Shown: piece after piece, positions 50,910-60,486 of the stretch | Layout: the number at the start of each line of letters is the position of its first letter | Position numbering within the stretch: the first letter of the stretch is position 1 | Source of the DNA: an uncultured Lactobacillus sp. | GTDB lineage: Bacteria; Bacillota; Bacilli; Lactobacillales; Lactobacillaceae | NCBI GenBank assembly: GCA_946477855.1 | Contig: CAMKZU010000002.1 | Coordinates: 1 to 64,000 of the forward strand | Length of the DNA stretch: 64,000 bases | Direction of reading: 5' to 3' | Notes under the pieces: generated by a model | The model's input: only the letters and a program-made list of their open reading frames with translations | Told to the model about the DNA's origin: nothing | Database searches by the model: none | Position numbers and translations under genes: made by a program

Positions 50910-52427
50910 TTATTCTTTTTTATTGACTTGTACTAATAGATTGCCTTCGATAAATGCCAAAATAAAGCTGGCAGTTAAAAAGTCGACTACGTTGCCAGAT
51001 GAAAATGCAGCTAATAAGATAAAACCGCTGGAAACTATTAAAGAACTTACCAGGTATGTGCGTGCAGTTTTATATTTGAGCCACCTACATGCACTATAAA
51101 GCAATACCGCAAGGTAAGGACCGACAAATAGCAGCATACCCAACCAGCCTAATGAATATATTTGTGCAGCAAAATCACGTTCTAAATTAAAAATATTGTT
51201 TTCTCTTATATAGGAAATACCAAAAAACTTGTCTAAAGGATTATTGTTTGTCTTCACAACCTGATTAAGCATGGCTTTTTCAATGTGGCGGTTTTCCATA
51301 CGGGATTGACCGGGTTCACGAATAATTTTTAGCCAAAATTCAGGGTCATATTGATAAGGATAACTTTTTAAAACAAATTTTGGATTAAGTGCATATTCTT
51401 GATAATTTTGCTTAATAAAGGAGCGTAGAAATTTCGCTCTTTTTTCTCCTGTGGGATATTTTTTTAAACCAGCAGCTAATTCCTGCTTTTCATCTGTCAG
51501 GTCATGATCAGATTGCTGGGCTAAGTAAATTTCATAGTTATATCTTTGAATTGCTGGTCCAAAAGGCAAAATAACTAAGGAGCCTGCTTCAATTATAACG
51601 GCAACCAGAAAAGCTTTGCCCCCGTTTTTAACGTCCTTGATTAAAAACTTATGGATTGCAAAAACAATTACGCTGACGATTATTCCGCCAATTAAACCAA
51701 TCGCTGCTACTTTGGTACCAATCTCAATCATTGCTAATGCCTGCACAATATTGAGTAGAACAGTAAGCCAATTAAATGAAGTAAAAAGGTAATAAAGCAT
51801 CAGCGGTAGCAACATAAATAGTACTGCTGAAATCATATTGGTAAAATTAAAGAAGCCCTTAGACGCCATATGGGAATAACCAATATTGGGATTAAAAAAC
51901 CATTCAAAAATATTGGCGCTAATGGTGCCAGTTTCATACGATTTAAGCGAAATTATGAATAAATTAGATAAGACGATAGTCCCGGAAAAAAGTCCAGAAA
52001 TGCCTTCGATAACATGTTGCAGCTGCTTTTCTTTAAAGCCTAATTCATTAGTTAAATAAAGAACTATTAATGGCAGCACCATTCTGATGAGGTAAAAGAT
52101 TTCACCAGTTGGTGTGTAACCATAACCATTGGGACTAACACTGTTAAAGTGTTGCTCATGTACTAAATGCAAAGCCGAGTATAGAATTAATAGCACTATA
52201 TAAATCAGCAACCATTTTTGGCGTGATAATCTTTGCCAAGAATTTTTAGCACTAAAGTAAAGACAAACTAATGTAAAAACGGCTAGAATACGAATAATTG
52301 TTGGTAGAGTAAAGGGTAAAATATTGGCTAAAGTGCCATGGTAAAACCAATATAAGTCTAAAAATGGCTGGATTAGAATAAACCAGAATAAAACGGTTCT
52401 TGCTTTTTCTTTCACTTTTGTCTCCAT
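50910..52427 (-). CDS. O-antigen ligase/polymerase-like polysaccharide membrane protein
   Basis: 505 residues with about 11 membrane helices and one large extracytoplasmic loop rich in charged residues (about 330-440). This layout is typical of the Wzy/WaaL O-antigen ligase superfamily. Such proteins polymerise or ligate lipid-linked polysaccharide; no glycosyltransferase gene cluster is adjacent, so the polymer is unknown. I start at ATG 52427. The frame is open to 52499, but that part runs through the terminator hairpin of the upstream gene. No clear ribosome site is visible. Confidence 0.7.
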   Translation of the reverse strand: METKVKEKARTVLFWFILIQPFLDLYWFYHGTLANILPFTLPTIIRILAVFTLVCLYFSAKNSWQRLSRQKWLLIYIVLLILYSALHLVHEQHFNSVSPNGYGYTPTGEIFYLIRMVLPLIVLYLTNELGFKEKQLQHVIEGISGLFSGTIVLSNLFIISLKSYETGTISANIFEWFFNPNIGYSHMASKGFFNFTNMISAVLFMLLPLMLYYLFTSFNWLTVLLNIVQALAMIEIGTKVAAIGLIGGIIVSVIVFAIHKFLIKDVKNGGKAFLVAVIIEAGSLVILPFGPAIQRYNYEIYLAQQSDHDLTDEKQELAAGLKKYPTGEKRAKFLRSFIKQNYQEYALNPKFVLKSYPYQYDPEFWLKIIREPGQSRMENRHIEKAMLNQVVKTNNNPLDKFFGISYIRENNIFNLERDFAAQIYSLGWLGMLLFVGPYLAVLLYSACRWLKYKTARTYLVSSLIVSSGFILLAAFSSGNVVDFLTASFILAFIEGNLLVQVNKKE

Positions 52428-52470
52428 ATCATAAATATTTTCATGATTTAATTTTAGGCAAAAATAAGAC

Positions 52471-52501
52471 AAAAAAAAAGAGCAGTGAACCATATTCACT
52501 G
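52471..52501 (-). terminator. Terminator of the 104-residue gene
   Basis: Seven-base stem CAGTGAA / TTCACTG and nine T on the minus strand. Confidence 0.85.
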
Positions 52502-52522
52502 TTTCTTAATTAAAATTTGTTG

Positions 52523-52837
52523 CTAATCCTTTTTAGTGGCATCATTTGCAGCATCTTGATCAGATTTCGCAATTTTTTCTACCTTAACATCACTTTTAGC
52601 TAAAGCTTGAATTTCCTTGATTTTCTTTTTAGGAACACTCTTTAAATTCTTGAAGTTGACTACTATTTTATGATTAAGGTCGCTAACTGCAGTTTTGTCA
52701 GTAGGATCAAAATCAATAATTGATAGGAGAGCAGAATTTTCGTAAATTTTTTCGACTTTACCTAAAAAAGGCTTTGTTAGTTCTTCTTCAGACTTGGCGC
52801 TGAGAATGTCATCTGCTTTTACGTCTGCTTTTTTCAT
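52523..52837 (-). CDS. Small conserved hypothetical protein (DUF2187-like)
   Basis: 104 residues, soluble and charged. The core PFLGKVEKIYENSALLSIIDF ... KIVVNFKNLK looks like a small beta-barrel of the YkvS/DUF2187 kind. A basic-acidic tail ends in DATKKD. Start ATG 52837 has GGAAG 11 nt upstream; an upstream TTG (52861) would include that site. Function unknown. Confidence 0.55.
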   Translation of the reverse strand: MKKADVKADDILSAKSEEELTKPFLGKVEKIYENSALLSIIDFDPTDKTAVSDLNHKIVVNFKNLKSVPKKKIKEIQALAKSDVKVEKIAKSDQDAANDATKKD

Positions 52838-52931
52838 AATATTATTTACTTCCTCTCTCAACCATGTTTCATTATAATAGAAAGATATTATTATAAAAGT
52901 GAATTGTTTTCAAGTAAAGGAAGCTCGGGTT

Positions 52932-53477
52932 TTGCAAAAATTAATTTTAATTGCCGGTCCTAGTGGTGCTGGTAAAACGACTGTTTCAGAATATTTAGCG
53001 CAAAAGTTTGCTATTCCGCGTGTACTGACACATACTACTAGGCCAATTAGACCGGGTGAAATTCCCAATAAGTCATATCATTTTGAAAGCGAGGAGAGTT
53101 TTAGTCAGTTACATTTTTTTGAACATGTCCAATATGGTTCTTATCAATATGGCTCAAGTCAAGAAGCATTGACCAATGCCTGGGAATATCATGATATAGT
53201 GTCGCTTATAGTTGATATTAAAGGAGCAGCGTCTTATTTAGCCGCAATTAGAGAACAAGTTTTCTTTTTATACATTACAACCAGTTCCCAAAGAATATTG
53301 GCAGAGCGTTTGCTTAAACGGGGTGACGATCCGAATAAAATTAAAGAACGTTTAAGTGGCAGTGAACTAAATACCTTACCTGATTCTTTAAAAGGAAGCG
53401 CGCACATACTGGTTAATGATGATTGGAATGAAACCAAAAACGAACTTGCAACAATAGTTCATAGCTTAAAAAAATAG
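52932..53477 (+). CDS. Guanylate kinase-like P-loop protein
   Basis: 181 residues. The P-loop is LIAGPSGAGKTTVSEYL. The GMP-binding region resembles guanylate kinase (LTHTTRPIRPGE, then SYHFES), and the lid region has ERLLKRGDDPNKIKERL. Several guanylate-binding residues after the TTRPIR block are altered and the protein is shorter than Gmk (about 205). It is therefore a Gmk paralogue and may have another substrate. TTG 52932 has AAAGGAAG 8 nt upstream, so I prefer it to the GTG at 52899. Confidence 0.72.
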   Translation: MQKLILIAGPSGAGKTTVSEYLAQKFAIPRVLTHTTRPIRPGEIPNKSYHFESEESFSQLHFFEHVQYGSYQYGSSQEALTNAWEYHDIVSLIVDIKGAASYLAAIREQVFFLYITTSSQRILAERLLKRGDDPNKIKERLSGSELNTLPDSLKGSAHILVNDDWNETKNELATIVHSLKK

Positions 53478-53669
53478 CTAAGGGGAATTTAATTACACTT
53501 TGTAAAAAATATTTGTGTTTCAAAATATAATTCTTAACATTTTGTAGCTCGTTTGACACGAATGTGTAACATTAAATGTTTAAGATAGAAAATGTCGAAT
53601 AAAAAGAGTGAGTAATTTTATATACGACTTGCTCAGTACGGAGAAATTTGTCTAGAAAAGAGCCTAATT

Positions 53670-54161
53670 TTGAAACACGGACACCAAAAGAGCTTAATCA
53701 AGCTTATAACTGCTATAGTTTTATTTTTTACAAGTGCTGCTGGCGCTACTGTAGTGACTGCAACTACAGCTAAAGAAGTCAGTGCCAGTGCGGTAACTAA
53801 AAAAAGGACAGCTGTGGCCACACTTGCCAAAAAGCAAGTTGGCAAAGGTTATGTGTATGGTGCTACCGGCCCGTATTCATTTGACTGCTCTGGTCTGGTG
53901 CAATATGTTTACAAAAAGGCTGGTAATAAAGTTTTACCGAGAACCACTTATTCACAAGTAACTCAAGGCAAAAAAGTTTCACTTAAAAAGTTAAAGAAGG
54001 GCGATTTACTTTTCTGGGGTTCTTCTGTTTCTCCGTATCATGTTGGAATTTATGTTGGCGATAATCAATTTGTTCATGCTGCAACACCAAGTCAAGGTGT
54101 TTTAAAGCAATCATTAAGTGCGTACTTTTATCCATCGGCTGCTAAAAGAATTCTAGAGTAG
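53670..54161 (+). CDS. Secreted NlpC/P60 endopeptidase (paralogue 1)
   Basis: 163 residues. A signal peptide (about 1-40, cleavage near SASA) precedes an NlpC/P60 domain with Cys73 in FDCSGL, His124 in YHVGIYVG and His136 in VHAATP. It cleaves gamma-D-Glu to diamino-acid bonds in peptidoglycan. It lacks the N-terminal module of the next two paralogues. TTG start. It is the first of three tandem NlpC/P60 genes, each with its own spacing and terminator. Confidence 0.9.
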   Translation: MKHGHQKSLIKLITAIVLFFTSAAGATVVTATTAKEVSASAVTKKRTAVATLAKKQVGKGYVYGATGPYSFDCSGLVQYVYKKAGNKVLPRTTYSQVTQGKKVSLKKLKKGDLLFWGSSVSPYHVGIYVGDNQFVHAATPSQGVLKQSLSAYFYPSAAKRILE

Positions 54162-54232
54162 AAATTTAATAATTTTCCCGTTCGACCAATAATTCATATT
54201 TACTTCTATAAATAACAAGAACATTTTATATC

Positions 54233-54271
54233 AGGTCCTTTATCATATAAATTCGATGGAAGGGCTTTTTT
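54233..54271 (+). terminator. Terminator after NlpC/P60 paralogue 1
   Basis: Eight-base stem with two G.U pairs (54233-54240 with 54260-54267) and a T run. Confidence 0.5.
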
Positions 54272-54392
54272 ACTTACTAGTATTATTATTGTAACCTTCT
54301 TGTAATAATCTACGAGTAAAATTGATTTTGTAACATAGAAGTAGAATTGAATTGTCTAAAACATTTAATGTGATGACGGGAGGATATTGATT

Positions 54393-55115
54393 TTGAAAGT
54401 AAAAAGTAATTGGGTAAAATTTACTACTGCAGCAGCTTTAGCAGTTACTGGGTTTGGCGTTGCCAACTTAGCTAATTCTAATGTTACAGCTGCGACTGTT
54501 AAAGCGGCTACGAAAAAAGTAAAAATCAATTATGTCCCTGGTTATGGCATTAATATATGGGATAATTATGAAAATCCTAACTTTACTGGCGAGCGGATTA
54601 AACACGGAAAAACTGTTGCCGTTTTGAGCAGCGCTATTGACCAAAAAGGCAATACTTGGTATCAAATTGGCGAAAATCAATGGATCCAAGCTCGCTACAC
54701 AGTTAAGCCTGGTACCAAAATCAAGGCAGTTTCTCCTCAGAAAAAATCCGTCAAACAAGCTGAAAAAGTTGTTGACTTGGCTAACGCTGAAGTGGGTAAA
54801 GCTTACGCTTGGGGTGGCAATGGTCCTCAAGGATTCGATTGCTCAGGACTAGCTCAATATGTTTATAGTAAAGCTGCTGGCATGAATTTGAGTCGCACTA
54901 CTTATTCTCAAGTTAAGGAAGGTAAAAAAGTTTCATTGCAGAACTTGAAGCCGGGAGACCTCTTATTCTGGGGTTCATCGACCGCCCCTTATCATGTGGG
55001 AATTTATGTTGGCAATAACCAATATGTTCATGCAGCAACACCAACTCAAGGAGTTGTTAAAGAAAATTTGAGTTCATACTTCTATCCATCAGTTGCTAAG
55101 CGTGTTCTTGACTAA
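54393..55115 (+). CDS. Secreted NlpC/P60 endopeptidase with N-terminal SH3-like module (paralogue 2)
   Basis: 240 residues. A signal peptide (about 1-37) precedes a small module (about 40-105; VKINYVPGYGINIWDNYENPNF, WYQIGENQWIQARYT) like a wall-binding SLAP/SH3 unit. The NlpC/P60 domain has Cys150 in FDCSGL, a His in YHVGIYVG and a His in VHAATP. TTG 54393 lies 9 nt after GGGAGG, which is better placed than the TTG at 54387. The triad is intact, in contrast with paralogue 3. Confidence 0.9.
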   Translation: MKVKSNWVKFTTAAALAVTGFGVANLANSNVTAATVKAATKKVKINYVPGYGINIWDNYENPNFTGERIKHGKTVAVLSSAIDQKGNTWYQIGENQWIQARYTVKPGTKIKAVSPQKKSVKQAEKVVDLANAEVGKAYAWGGNGPQGFDCSGLAQYVYSKAAGMNLSRTTYSQVKEGKKVSLQNLKPGDLLFWGSSTAPYHVGIYVGNNQYVHAATPTQGVVKENLSSYFYPSVAKRVLD

Positions 55116-55130
55116 GAATACGATTTGAGA

Positions 55131-55162
55131 AAAAACACTTAGAAAATTTCTAAGTGTTTTTT
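55131..55162 (+). terminator. Terminator after NlpC/P60 paralogue 2
   Basis: Twelve-base stem AAAAACACTTAG / CTAAGTGTTTTT with T run. Confidence 0.88.
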
Positions 55163-55268
55163 TATTGCAGTTTGATTAGTGTAACTTGATTAAATATCTG
55201 AAGCGGTTAAAATAAAATTGAATACTAATTTTTGATCACATTATACTACCTGAAGGAGAATTAATTTG

Positions 55269-56189
55269 ATGAAGCGTAATTTTTGGAAAATGGGTCTTGC
55301 AGCAGCATTGACACTCACCGGAATTGGTGTGGCTTCACCACAGAAAATTGTGGATGCTGCTACACTAAAAACTCCAGTTAAAAGAATAGAAATAAATTGC
55401 TTACCAAGTAAAAGCGTCAAAATTTGGACTAATTATGAGGGTGGACAGTTAATTAACTTTCGCGCTAAAAATAAAAGTAAGTGGAATGTTGCTAAAACGG
55501 CAGTGGATCGTAAAGGCAAATTATGGTACATGATTGGTGATAGTGAGTGGATTGAAGCGCGCTATACCAAAGACTTAGAAGAACAATCTAATACGAAAAC
55601 TGCTCAAGAACAAGTAAGAAAAACTGCTACCAAAAAGAAAATTAAAAAATCTAAGCTTAAGGTTAAAGCTAAGAAGGTAGTGAAGAAGGTACCAAAGCAA
55701 AAAGTCCAAAAACAAAAAGTAGTAGTACCTCAGCTTAGTAATGTTGTAAAAAAGAAAAGTAACAAAACTACTGCAGCTCCAACCATTACTCATGTGAGCG
55801 ATAAAACTGTTTCTCCCAATGTTTCTAAAAGGGCGCAAGCGGTAGTCAACTTGGCAGAAAGCCAAGTCGGCAAAGGCTATGTTTGGGGCGGCAATGGGCC
55901 GGACAATTTTGATTGTTCTGGTTTAGTGCAGTATGTTTATAACCAAGTCGGAGGCGTTAAATTACCGCGGGTGACAACTGATCAGGTCAAAGTAGGCGTA
56001 ACGGTGACTATGGATCAATTGCAGCCTGGTGATTTGCTATATTGGGGGTCAGCCGATGCGCCTTACCATGTTGGTATTTATGTCGGCAATAATCAATATG
56101 TCTGTGCTGCGACACCGGAGCAGGGTGTGGTTTTGCAAACAATAAGCTCTTACTTTTATCCTTGTGTTGCTAAAAGGGTAATTGCTTAG
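55269..56189 (+). CDS. Secreted NlpC/P60 protein with altered third catalytic residue (paralogue 3)
   Basis: 306 residues. A signal peptide (about 1-30) precedes an N-terminal module as in paralogue 2 (EINCLPSKSVKIWTNYEGG, WYMIGDSEWIEARYT). A long Lys/Val-rich linker (about 110-175) leads to an NlpC/P60 domain with Cys216 and His267. The third triad position, His in the two sister proteins, is Cys279 (VCAATP). The change needs two base substitutions (CAT to TGT). Activity may be altered or lost, or Cys may serve as the polar third residue. ATG 55269 or TTG 55266 both fit the AAGGAG site. Confidence 0.87.
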   Translation: MKRNFWKMGLAAALTLTGIGVASPQKIVDAATLKTPVKRIEINCLPSKSVKIWTNYEGGQLINFRAKNKSKWNVAKTAVDRKGKLWYMIGDSEWIEARYTKDLEEQSNTKTAQEQVRKTATKKKIKKSKLKVKAKKVVKKVPKQKVQKQKVVVPQLSNVVKKKSNKTTAAPTITHVSDKTVSPNVSKRAQAVVNLAESQVGKGYVWGGNGPDNFDCSGLVQYVYNQVGGVKLPRVTTDQVKVGVTVTMDQLQPGDLLYWGSADAPYHVGIYVGNNQYVCAATPEQGVVLQTISSYFYPCVAKRVIA

Positions 56190-56236
56190 AAGAGAAGATA
56201 AGTTACCATAGCTTTAGCAATATGTGTCGTTAAAAC

Positions 56237-56278
56237 AAAAAAACTTCTTACAGTATACAGTGTGTAAGAAGTTTTTTG
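56237..56278. terminator. Bidirectional terminator between NlpC/P60 paralogue 3 and hflX
   Basis: Fifteen-base stem (56238-56252 with 56263-56277), T runs on both strands. Confidence 0.9.
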
Positions 56279-56279
56279 T

Positions 56280-57560
56280 TTAGACAATATAATTTGAAAA
56301 TCTATTCTGTTGTTCTGGAGCTAAACGAACAGTCACATGAATGCCGTCGTTTTGAAAATTCTCACTGATTACTTGTGCATTTTCATGTAGATAAGATAGT
56401 GTTTTACCATCCGACAGTGGTAATAGCAATCTGGTTCTTTTGTAATTAACGAATATTCTTTTAGTAATTAGATTGGCTAAAGTAGTAATCGACTTAGGAT
56501 CAGTTGCGGAATATAGAATATTGCTGCCCTCAATTTGCGGATAATTTCTTTCTGACTTATCGGCTTTATTGTAAGCAGTAATCATAGGGGTGTTTTTGAT
56601 GCCAATTTCATTCAGAACATTTTGTGTAGTGCGGATCATTTGAATCATATTTGGATCAGATGCATCTACAACATTTATCAGTAAATCGGCATCCCTTACT
56701 TCTTGCAAAGTAGCCTTAAAAGACTCAACTAAGTTATGAGGCAGCTTTGAAATAAACCCTACTGTATCAGAGAGAATAAAGCTAAAATTGTTATCTAACT
56801 CTATCCGCCTGACATTAGTATCTAACGTAGCAAATAGCATATTTTTAACAAAAACCTGCTTGTCGCTATGTTTAGAAAACTCTTGTAAAAGCCCATTCAT
56901 CGTGGTTGATTTACCAGCATTCGTATAACCAACCAAAGCGACTTTGGGAATATTATTTTGATTACGTCTTTTGGCTTTTATTTCTTCCTGCTGGGAGATT
57001 TCTTTTAATTCATTCTTGATGATGGCAATTTGTTTACCGATAGTTCTTCTATTTAGCTCTAGTTTTGATTCACCCGCACCACGGTTGGCAAAACCACCGC
57101 CAGTGGAACCGCCGTTTCCTCTTTGCTGGTCTAAATTATTTTCAGACGGATGCAACCGAGGCAGTTCATATTGCAACCGCGCCAGCTGCACTTGTAATTT
57201 TGCTTGTTTAGTGCGAGCTCGCTTTGAAAATATTTCTAAAATTAGTTCGGTGCGGTCAATTACACGTAGTTTGGTCAATTTTTCTAAATTGCGAATTTGA
57301 ACTGGCGTCAATTCATCATTAAGGATAAGTACTTTTGCCTTTAAGCCGCGTGCCATATCTTTAATTTCATTAATTTTACCCAGACCAAAATATGTTCCAG
57401 CTACTACATGCTCTGCATTTTGCCGTGCTTGTCCTACTACTTCCAAATTGGCAGCTTCAGTCAAATTAGCAAGTTCAGTCATATAATAATCAAAATTAGA
57501 ATCGTTTAAGTTAACCCCGGCAATAAAAGCTTTAGTTTTACGTGGAGTGTTTTCAATCAT
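56280..57560 (-). CDS. hflX: HflX ribosome-associated GTPase
   Basis: 426 residues. The N-terminal nucleotide-binding region has AGTYFGLGKINEI and ILNDELTPVQIRNLE. The HflX signature is a Gly-rich loop followed by GAGESKLELNRR. The GTPase domain has GYTNAGKSTTMN (G1), DTVGFISKLPH (G3) and NKAD (G4). HflX splits stalled or stress-arrested ribosomes. The G-loop glycines GESKLE differ slightly from the usual GETKLE. Monocistronic, convergent with the NlpC gene. Confidence 0.93.
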   Translation of the reverse strand: MIENTPRKTKAFIAGVNLNDSNFDYYMTELANLTEAANLEVVGQARQNAEHVVAGTYFGLGKINEIKDMARGLKAKVLILNDELTPVQIRNLEKLTKLRVIDRTELILEIFSKRARTKQAKLQVQLARLQYELPRLHPSENNLDQQRGNGGSTGGGFANRGAGESKLELNRRTIGKQIAIIKNELKEISQQEEIKAKRRNQNNIPKVALVGYTNAGKSTTMNGLLQEFSKHSDKQVFVKNMLFATLDTNVRRIELDNNFSFILSDTVGFISKLPHNLVESFKATLQEVRDADLLINVVDASDPNMIQMIRTTQNVLNEIGIKNTPMITAYNKADKSERNYPQIEGSNILYSATDPKSITTLANLITKRIFVNYKRTRLLLPLSDGKTLSYLHENAQVISENFQNDGIHVTVRLAPEQQNRFSNYIV

Positions 57561-57739
57561 TTAATTCTCTTTCTATATTAATAAATAGTTACGGGAAAAC
57601 TTATTTTAAAATTCAAAAATCCACATAGTTCATTCTTCTTTCGCTCATTTATTAGTTTAATTTTAATACAAAATAGCTGCTTAACCAAACTTTCTAGTGG
57701 GAATTGAAGATAGGCAAATAGCAAAATTAGGCTAAAAGA

Positions 57740-57771
57740 AAGCTGAGTGGTTTTTAAAAACCATTCAGCTT
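57740..57771 (-). terminator. Terminator of the hydantoinase operon
   Basis: Sixteen-base near-perfect palindrome AAGCTGAGTGGTTTTT / AAAAACCATTCAGCTT, followed on the minus strand by a T-rich stretch. Confidence 0.8.
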
Positions 57772-57798
57772 AAAATAAAAAATTTTTATGAATAAAGT

Positions 57799-59367
57799 TT
57801 AAGCTTCTTTTGCATTATCAATTTCACCTATGACTTTAGCTTTAACCCTAGTTGTTTCTCCTGGAGCGTAGGCAAGTGGCACCTCTGTCACTTCAACTAC
57901 TTTAATAGTATCGGCTTTTGCACCAGCCATTATTGCTTGCTGCCCTGCCTGTTTTTCTACATCAGATAATGCATCCGAGCGTTTAACATGAGCATATTGG
58001 TAAACTTTCTCATATTCACCACCAATGCTGGCAATTGTAGCACCAATAGCATTCGCAACACCGCCAAAATCACTTTTTGTAATGTGTTTAACTCCTTTGA
58101 GAGTTTCAGGTGCAATAATTGACCCTCCGCCAACTAAAACTACTTCCACATCTTCGGCACTTGTTTTCATCTGATCAATACCATCTTCTAAGATAGCAGC
58201 GATCTTCCTCATAGCTTTTTGTGCAGTATCTTCATCAATTGAGTCTACTAACTTAGGATCACCAATTTGACATAGTCCAAGACGAACAGCAATATCAGTT
58301 GTTGTTAACGTATCACCGCCAAAAACGAGGGCCTTTTCGGTAATAGCATAACCTACGCTATCAGGACCGACAGTAACTGATCCATCATCACTGACGCGCA
58401 CAATTGTACCACCACCAAGTCCAACAGATAATACGTCAGGCATTCTAAAGTTAGTACGAACGCCACCTACAGTTACAGCCTTTGAAGATTCACGGGGGAA
58501 GCCGTTTGTTAACACGCCAATATCAGAAGTAGTCCCGCCAATATCAACTGTTAAAGCATTTTTAATTTTAGATAAATAAGCTGCACCGCGAATACTGTTA
58601 GTTGGTCCGCTACCGATTGTTAAAATAGGATACTTAGCAGCATATTCTAATGACATCAACGTACCATCATTTTGACATAAGTAAACAGTAGCGTTAGTAA
58701 TTTTTTCATCTGCCAATGCGTGTGAAAAACCATGGGTAACGTTTTTGATAACTTTGTTTAAAGCAGCATTCAAAATAGTAGCATTTTCTCGTCCGATCAA
58801 GCCGATGGAGCCAATTGAAGATGAGATAGAAACGGGGAAGTCAGGGCCTAAGATTTCGTGAGCTATTGCACTGACACGTTTTTCCTGATCATCGTTAATT
58901 GATGAGAAAACTCCAACTACGGCTAATCCATCTATTTGACCTTGCCATTCAGTGAGCTTAGTACGCACTTCTTCTTCTGAAAAGGGCACAATTGGATCGC
59001 CGTTAAACTCATAACCACCATGTATTAAAGCATATTTGTTTGACAAAATTTGCGTAATATCTTCAGGCCATTCTGTATAAGGCAAAACGGACGCGGTTGC
59101 GGGATAGCCAATTCGCAGAATACCTACTTTACCGAGATTTTTACGTTCAACAATTGCATTAGTGGCTTGAGTTGTCCCCAGCATTGCCTGCTTTATTTGC
59201 TGAACATCAATATTTTTGCCGTTGACAACTTTATGAATAGCGTTTTTAATACCAGTTTCAATATCTTTGGTAGTATGGGTCTTAGCTGAAACAAGTACAT
59301 TTAATTTATCATCCAATATTACAGCATCAGTATTTGTACCACCGACATCAATTCCTAATTTATACAC
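57799..59367 (-). CDS. Hydantoinase/oxoprolinase family protein (HyuA-like)
   Basis: 522 residues. The N-terminal actin-like ATP-binding block is LGIDVGGTNTDAVILDD. The central domain has TVDIGGTTSDIGVL (second phosphate loop) and SVGLGGGTIVRV. The family hydrolyses hydantoins or 5-oxoproline with ATP. It is shorter than full HyuA (about 680) and forms an operon with a DUF917 protein and an NCS1 permease. This arrangement recurs in bacteria but lacks a defined substrate. Cytosolic. Confidence 0.88.
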   Translation of the reverse strand: MYKLGIDVGGTNTDAVILDDKLNVLVSAKTHTTKDIETGIKNAIHKVVNGKNIDVQQIKQAMLGTTQATNAIVERKNLGKVGILRIGYPATASVLPYTEWPEDITQILSNKYALIHGGYEFNGDPIVPFSEEEVRTKLTEWQGQIDGLAVVGVFSSINDDQEKRVSAIAHEILGPDFPVSISSSIGSIGLIGRENATILNAALNKVIKNVTHGFSHALADEKITNATVYLCQNDGTLMSLEYAAKYPILTIGSGPTNSIRGAAYLSKIKNALTVDIGGTTSDIGVLTNGFPRESSKAVTVGGVRTNFRMPDVLSVGLGGGTIVRVSDDGSVTVGPDSVGYAITEKALVFGGDTLTTTDIAVRLGLCQIGDPKLVDSIDEDTAQKAMRKIAAILEDGIDQMKTSAEDVEVVLVGGGSIIAPETLKGVKHITKSDFGGVANAIGATIASIGGEYEKVYQYAHVKRSDALSDVEKQAGQQAIMAGAKADTIKVVEVTEVPLAYAPGETTRVKAKVIGEIDNAKEA

Positions 59368-59382
59368 CTAATTTTCCTCCTA

Positions 59383-60483
59383 TTAATTATTGTATTCTGC
59401 GTAACGTTTTTCAATTGGAACATAATCAACATCGTATTTGAAATACCGCGGTCCTACGAGTTTTATGCCGGCTTCGGTGCGCCATTTTTCATTGGCTGGC
59501 AAGCCCAGAACCATAATCCGTTTACCATAGCGGACTTCTTCATTTGTAATAGGAAGCAAAGTGTCAATATCAACCATAGTGATTAAATCGGGAACGGTTG
59601 CCAAAATTTTGCCGTCAAGCTGCATAATAATATTTTCGTTCTGGAAAGAAATCTTACCAGTTTGCCCCTCATTTTCATTAAGACCACCCAAAGTAATTTC
59701 ACCAAAGTTAAATCCACCCTTAGTGACATGGGAAATATCCGTGATTTTAGCTGTCATCAGTTTATAGCCATGAGTCAAATGCAATAATTCACTTAACGCA
59801 CTATCAACGGAGTCGTAATCATTGGCATGTTGAATTAACTGACCAATTTTTTGACTCAAATCAACGATATTCAAAACCCCAGCTTCACGTATTTGTTTAC
59901 CAGTTAATGAATCACTGGCGCTTGAAGATGTAGCACCCACTTGCACCGTGAAGTTACGACCGATACGTTCAGCCCAGAAAGCATCAGGAGTATTAATTAG
60001 TGAAGTATTACCCCGCTCATCAGACAAAACCATAGGAGTTACTGAATGTCCAGCTAAAACAAAAGTTGACATTTGTAATTCTGGGAAAGCCCGTCCCATT
60101 CCATCAGCATCTGCAATCGGCAAGTCCATATTGGCGGCTGCAACGATTGGCATCATCGAATTGATACCACCTGCTTCAATTGGAAAGGTACCATAAATTT
60201 TTTTGCCATAATATTGCTCAAAAATTTTAAAAGCATTCACGAACTCATTTCCATTAGGAAATTTTTCCATTGAAACTGCTGGGGCCCCAATATTTGAGGC
60301 TGAAACAAATAATTCGTCATCTGGAAATTCGTCTGGTGCAAGCAAAGTCACTGGACCATGTTTTTTAATGGCTGAAATTGCCATCAATTCGCCAATAAAC
60401 GGATTGCCTCCACCACCTGAGCCCAGCAAAGAAGCTCCAATAGCAATTTGTTTTACATCCTTAATTCCTATTTCTTTACTCAA
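59383..60483 (-). CDS. DUF917 family protein
   Basis: 366 residues. It has the DUF917 hallmarks ASLLGSGGGGNPFIGE near residue 18, EAGGINSMMPI, PIADADGMGRAFPELQM and GATSSSAS. DUF917 proteins are nearly always encoded beside hydantoinase-like genes and probably form the partner subunit or process the same substrate; this is not proven experimentally to my knowledge. It lies 15 nt upstream of the hydantoinase gene and 3 nt after the permease stop. Confidence 0.88.
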   Translation of the reverse strand: MSKEIGIKDVKQIAIGASLLGSGGGGNPFIGELMAISAIKKHGPVTLLAPDEFPDDELFVSASNIGAPAVSMEKFPNGNEFVNAFKIFEQYYGKKIYGTFPIEAGGINSMMPIVAAANMDLPIADADGMGRAFPELQMSTFVLAGHSVTPMVLSDERGNTSLINTPDAFWAERIGRNFTVQVGATSSSASDSLTGKQIREAGVLNIVDLSQKIGQLIQHANDYDSVDSALSELLHLTHGYKLMTAKITDISHVTKGGFNFGEITLGGLNENEGQTGKISFQNENIIMQLDGKILATVPDLITMVDIDTLLPITNEEVRYGKRIMVLGLPANEKWRTEAGIKLVGPRYFKYDVDYVPIEKRYAEYNN

Positions 60484-60486
60484 AAT

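Noticed and set aside
52428-52499. Upstream ATG that would lengthen the O-antigen-ligase-like protein by 24 residues
   Set aside because: The extension is translated terminator sequence of the neighbouring gene.
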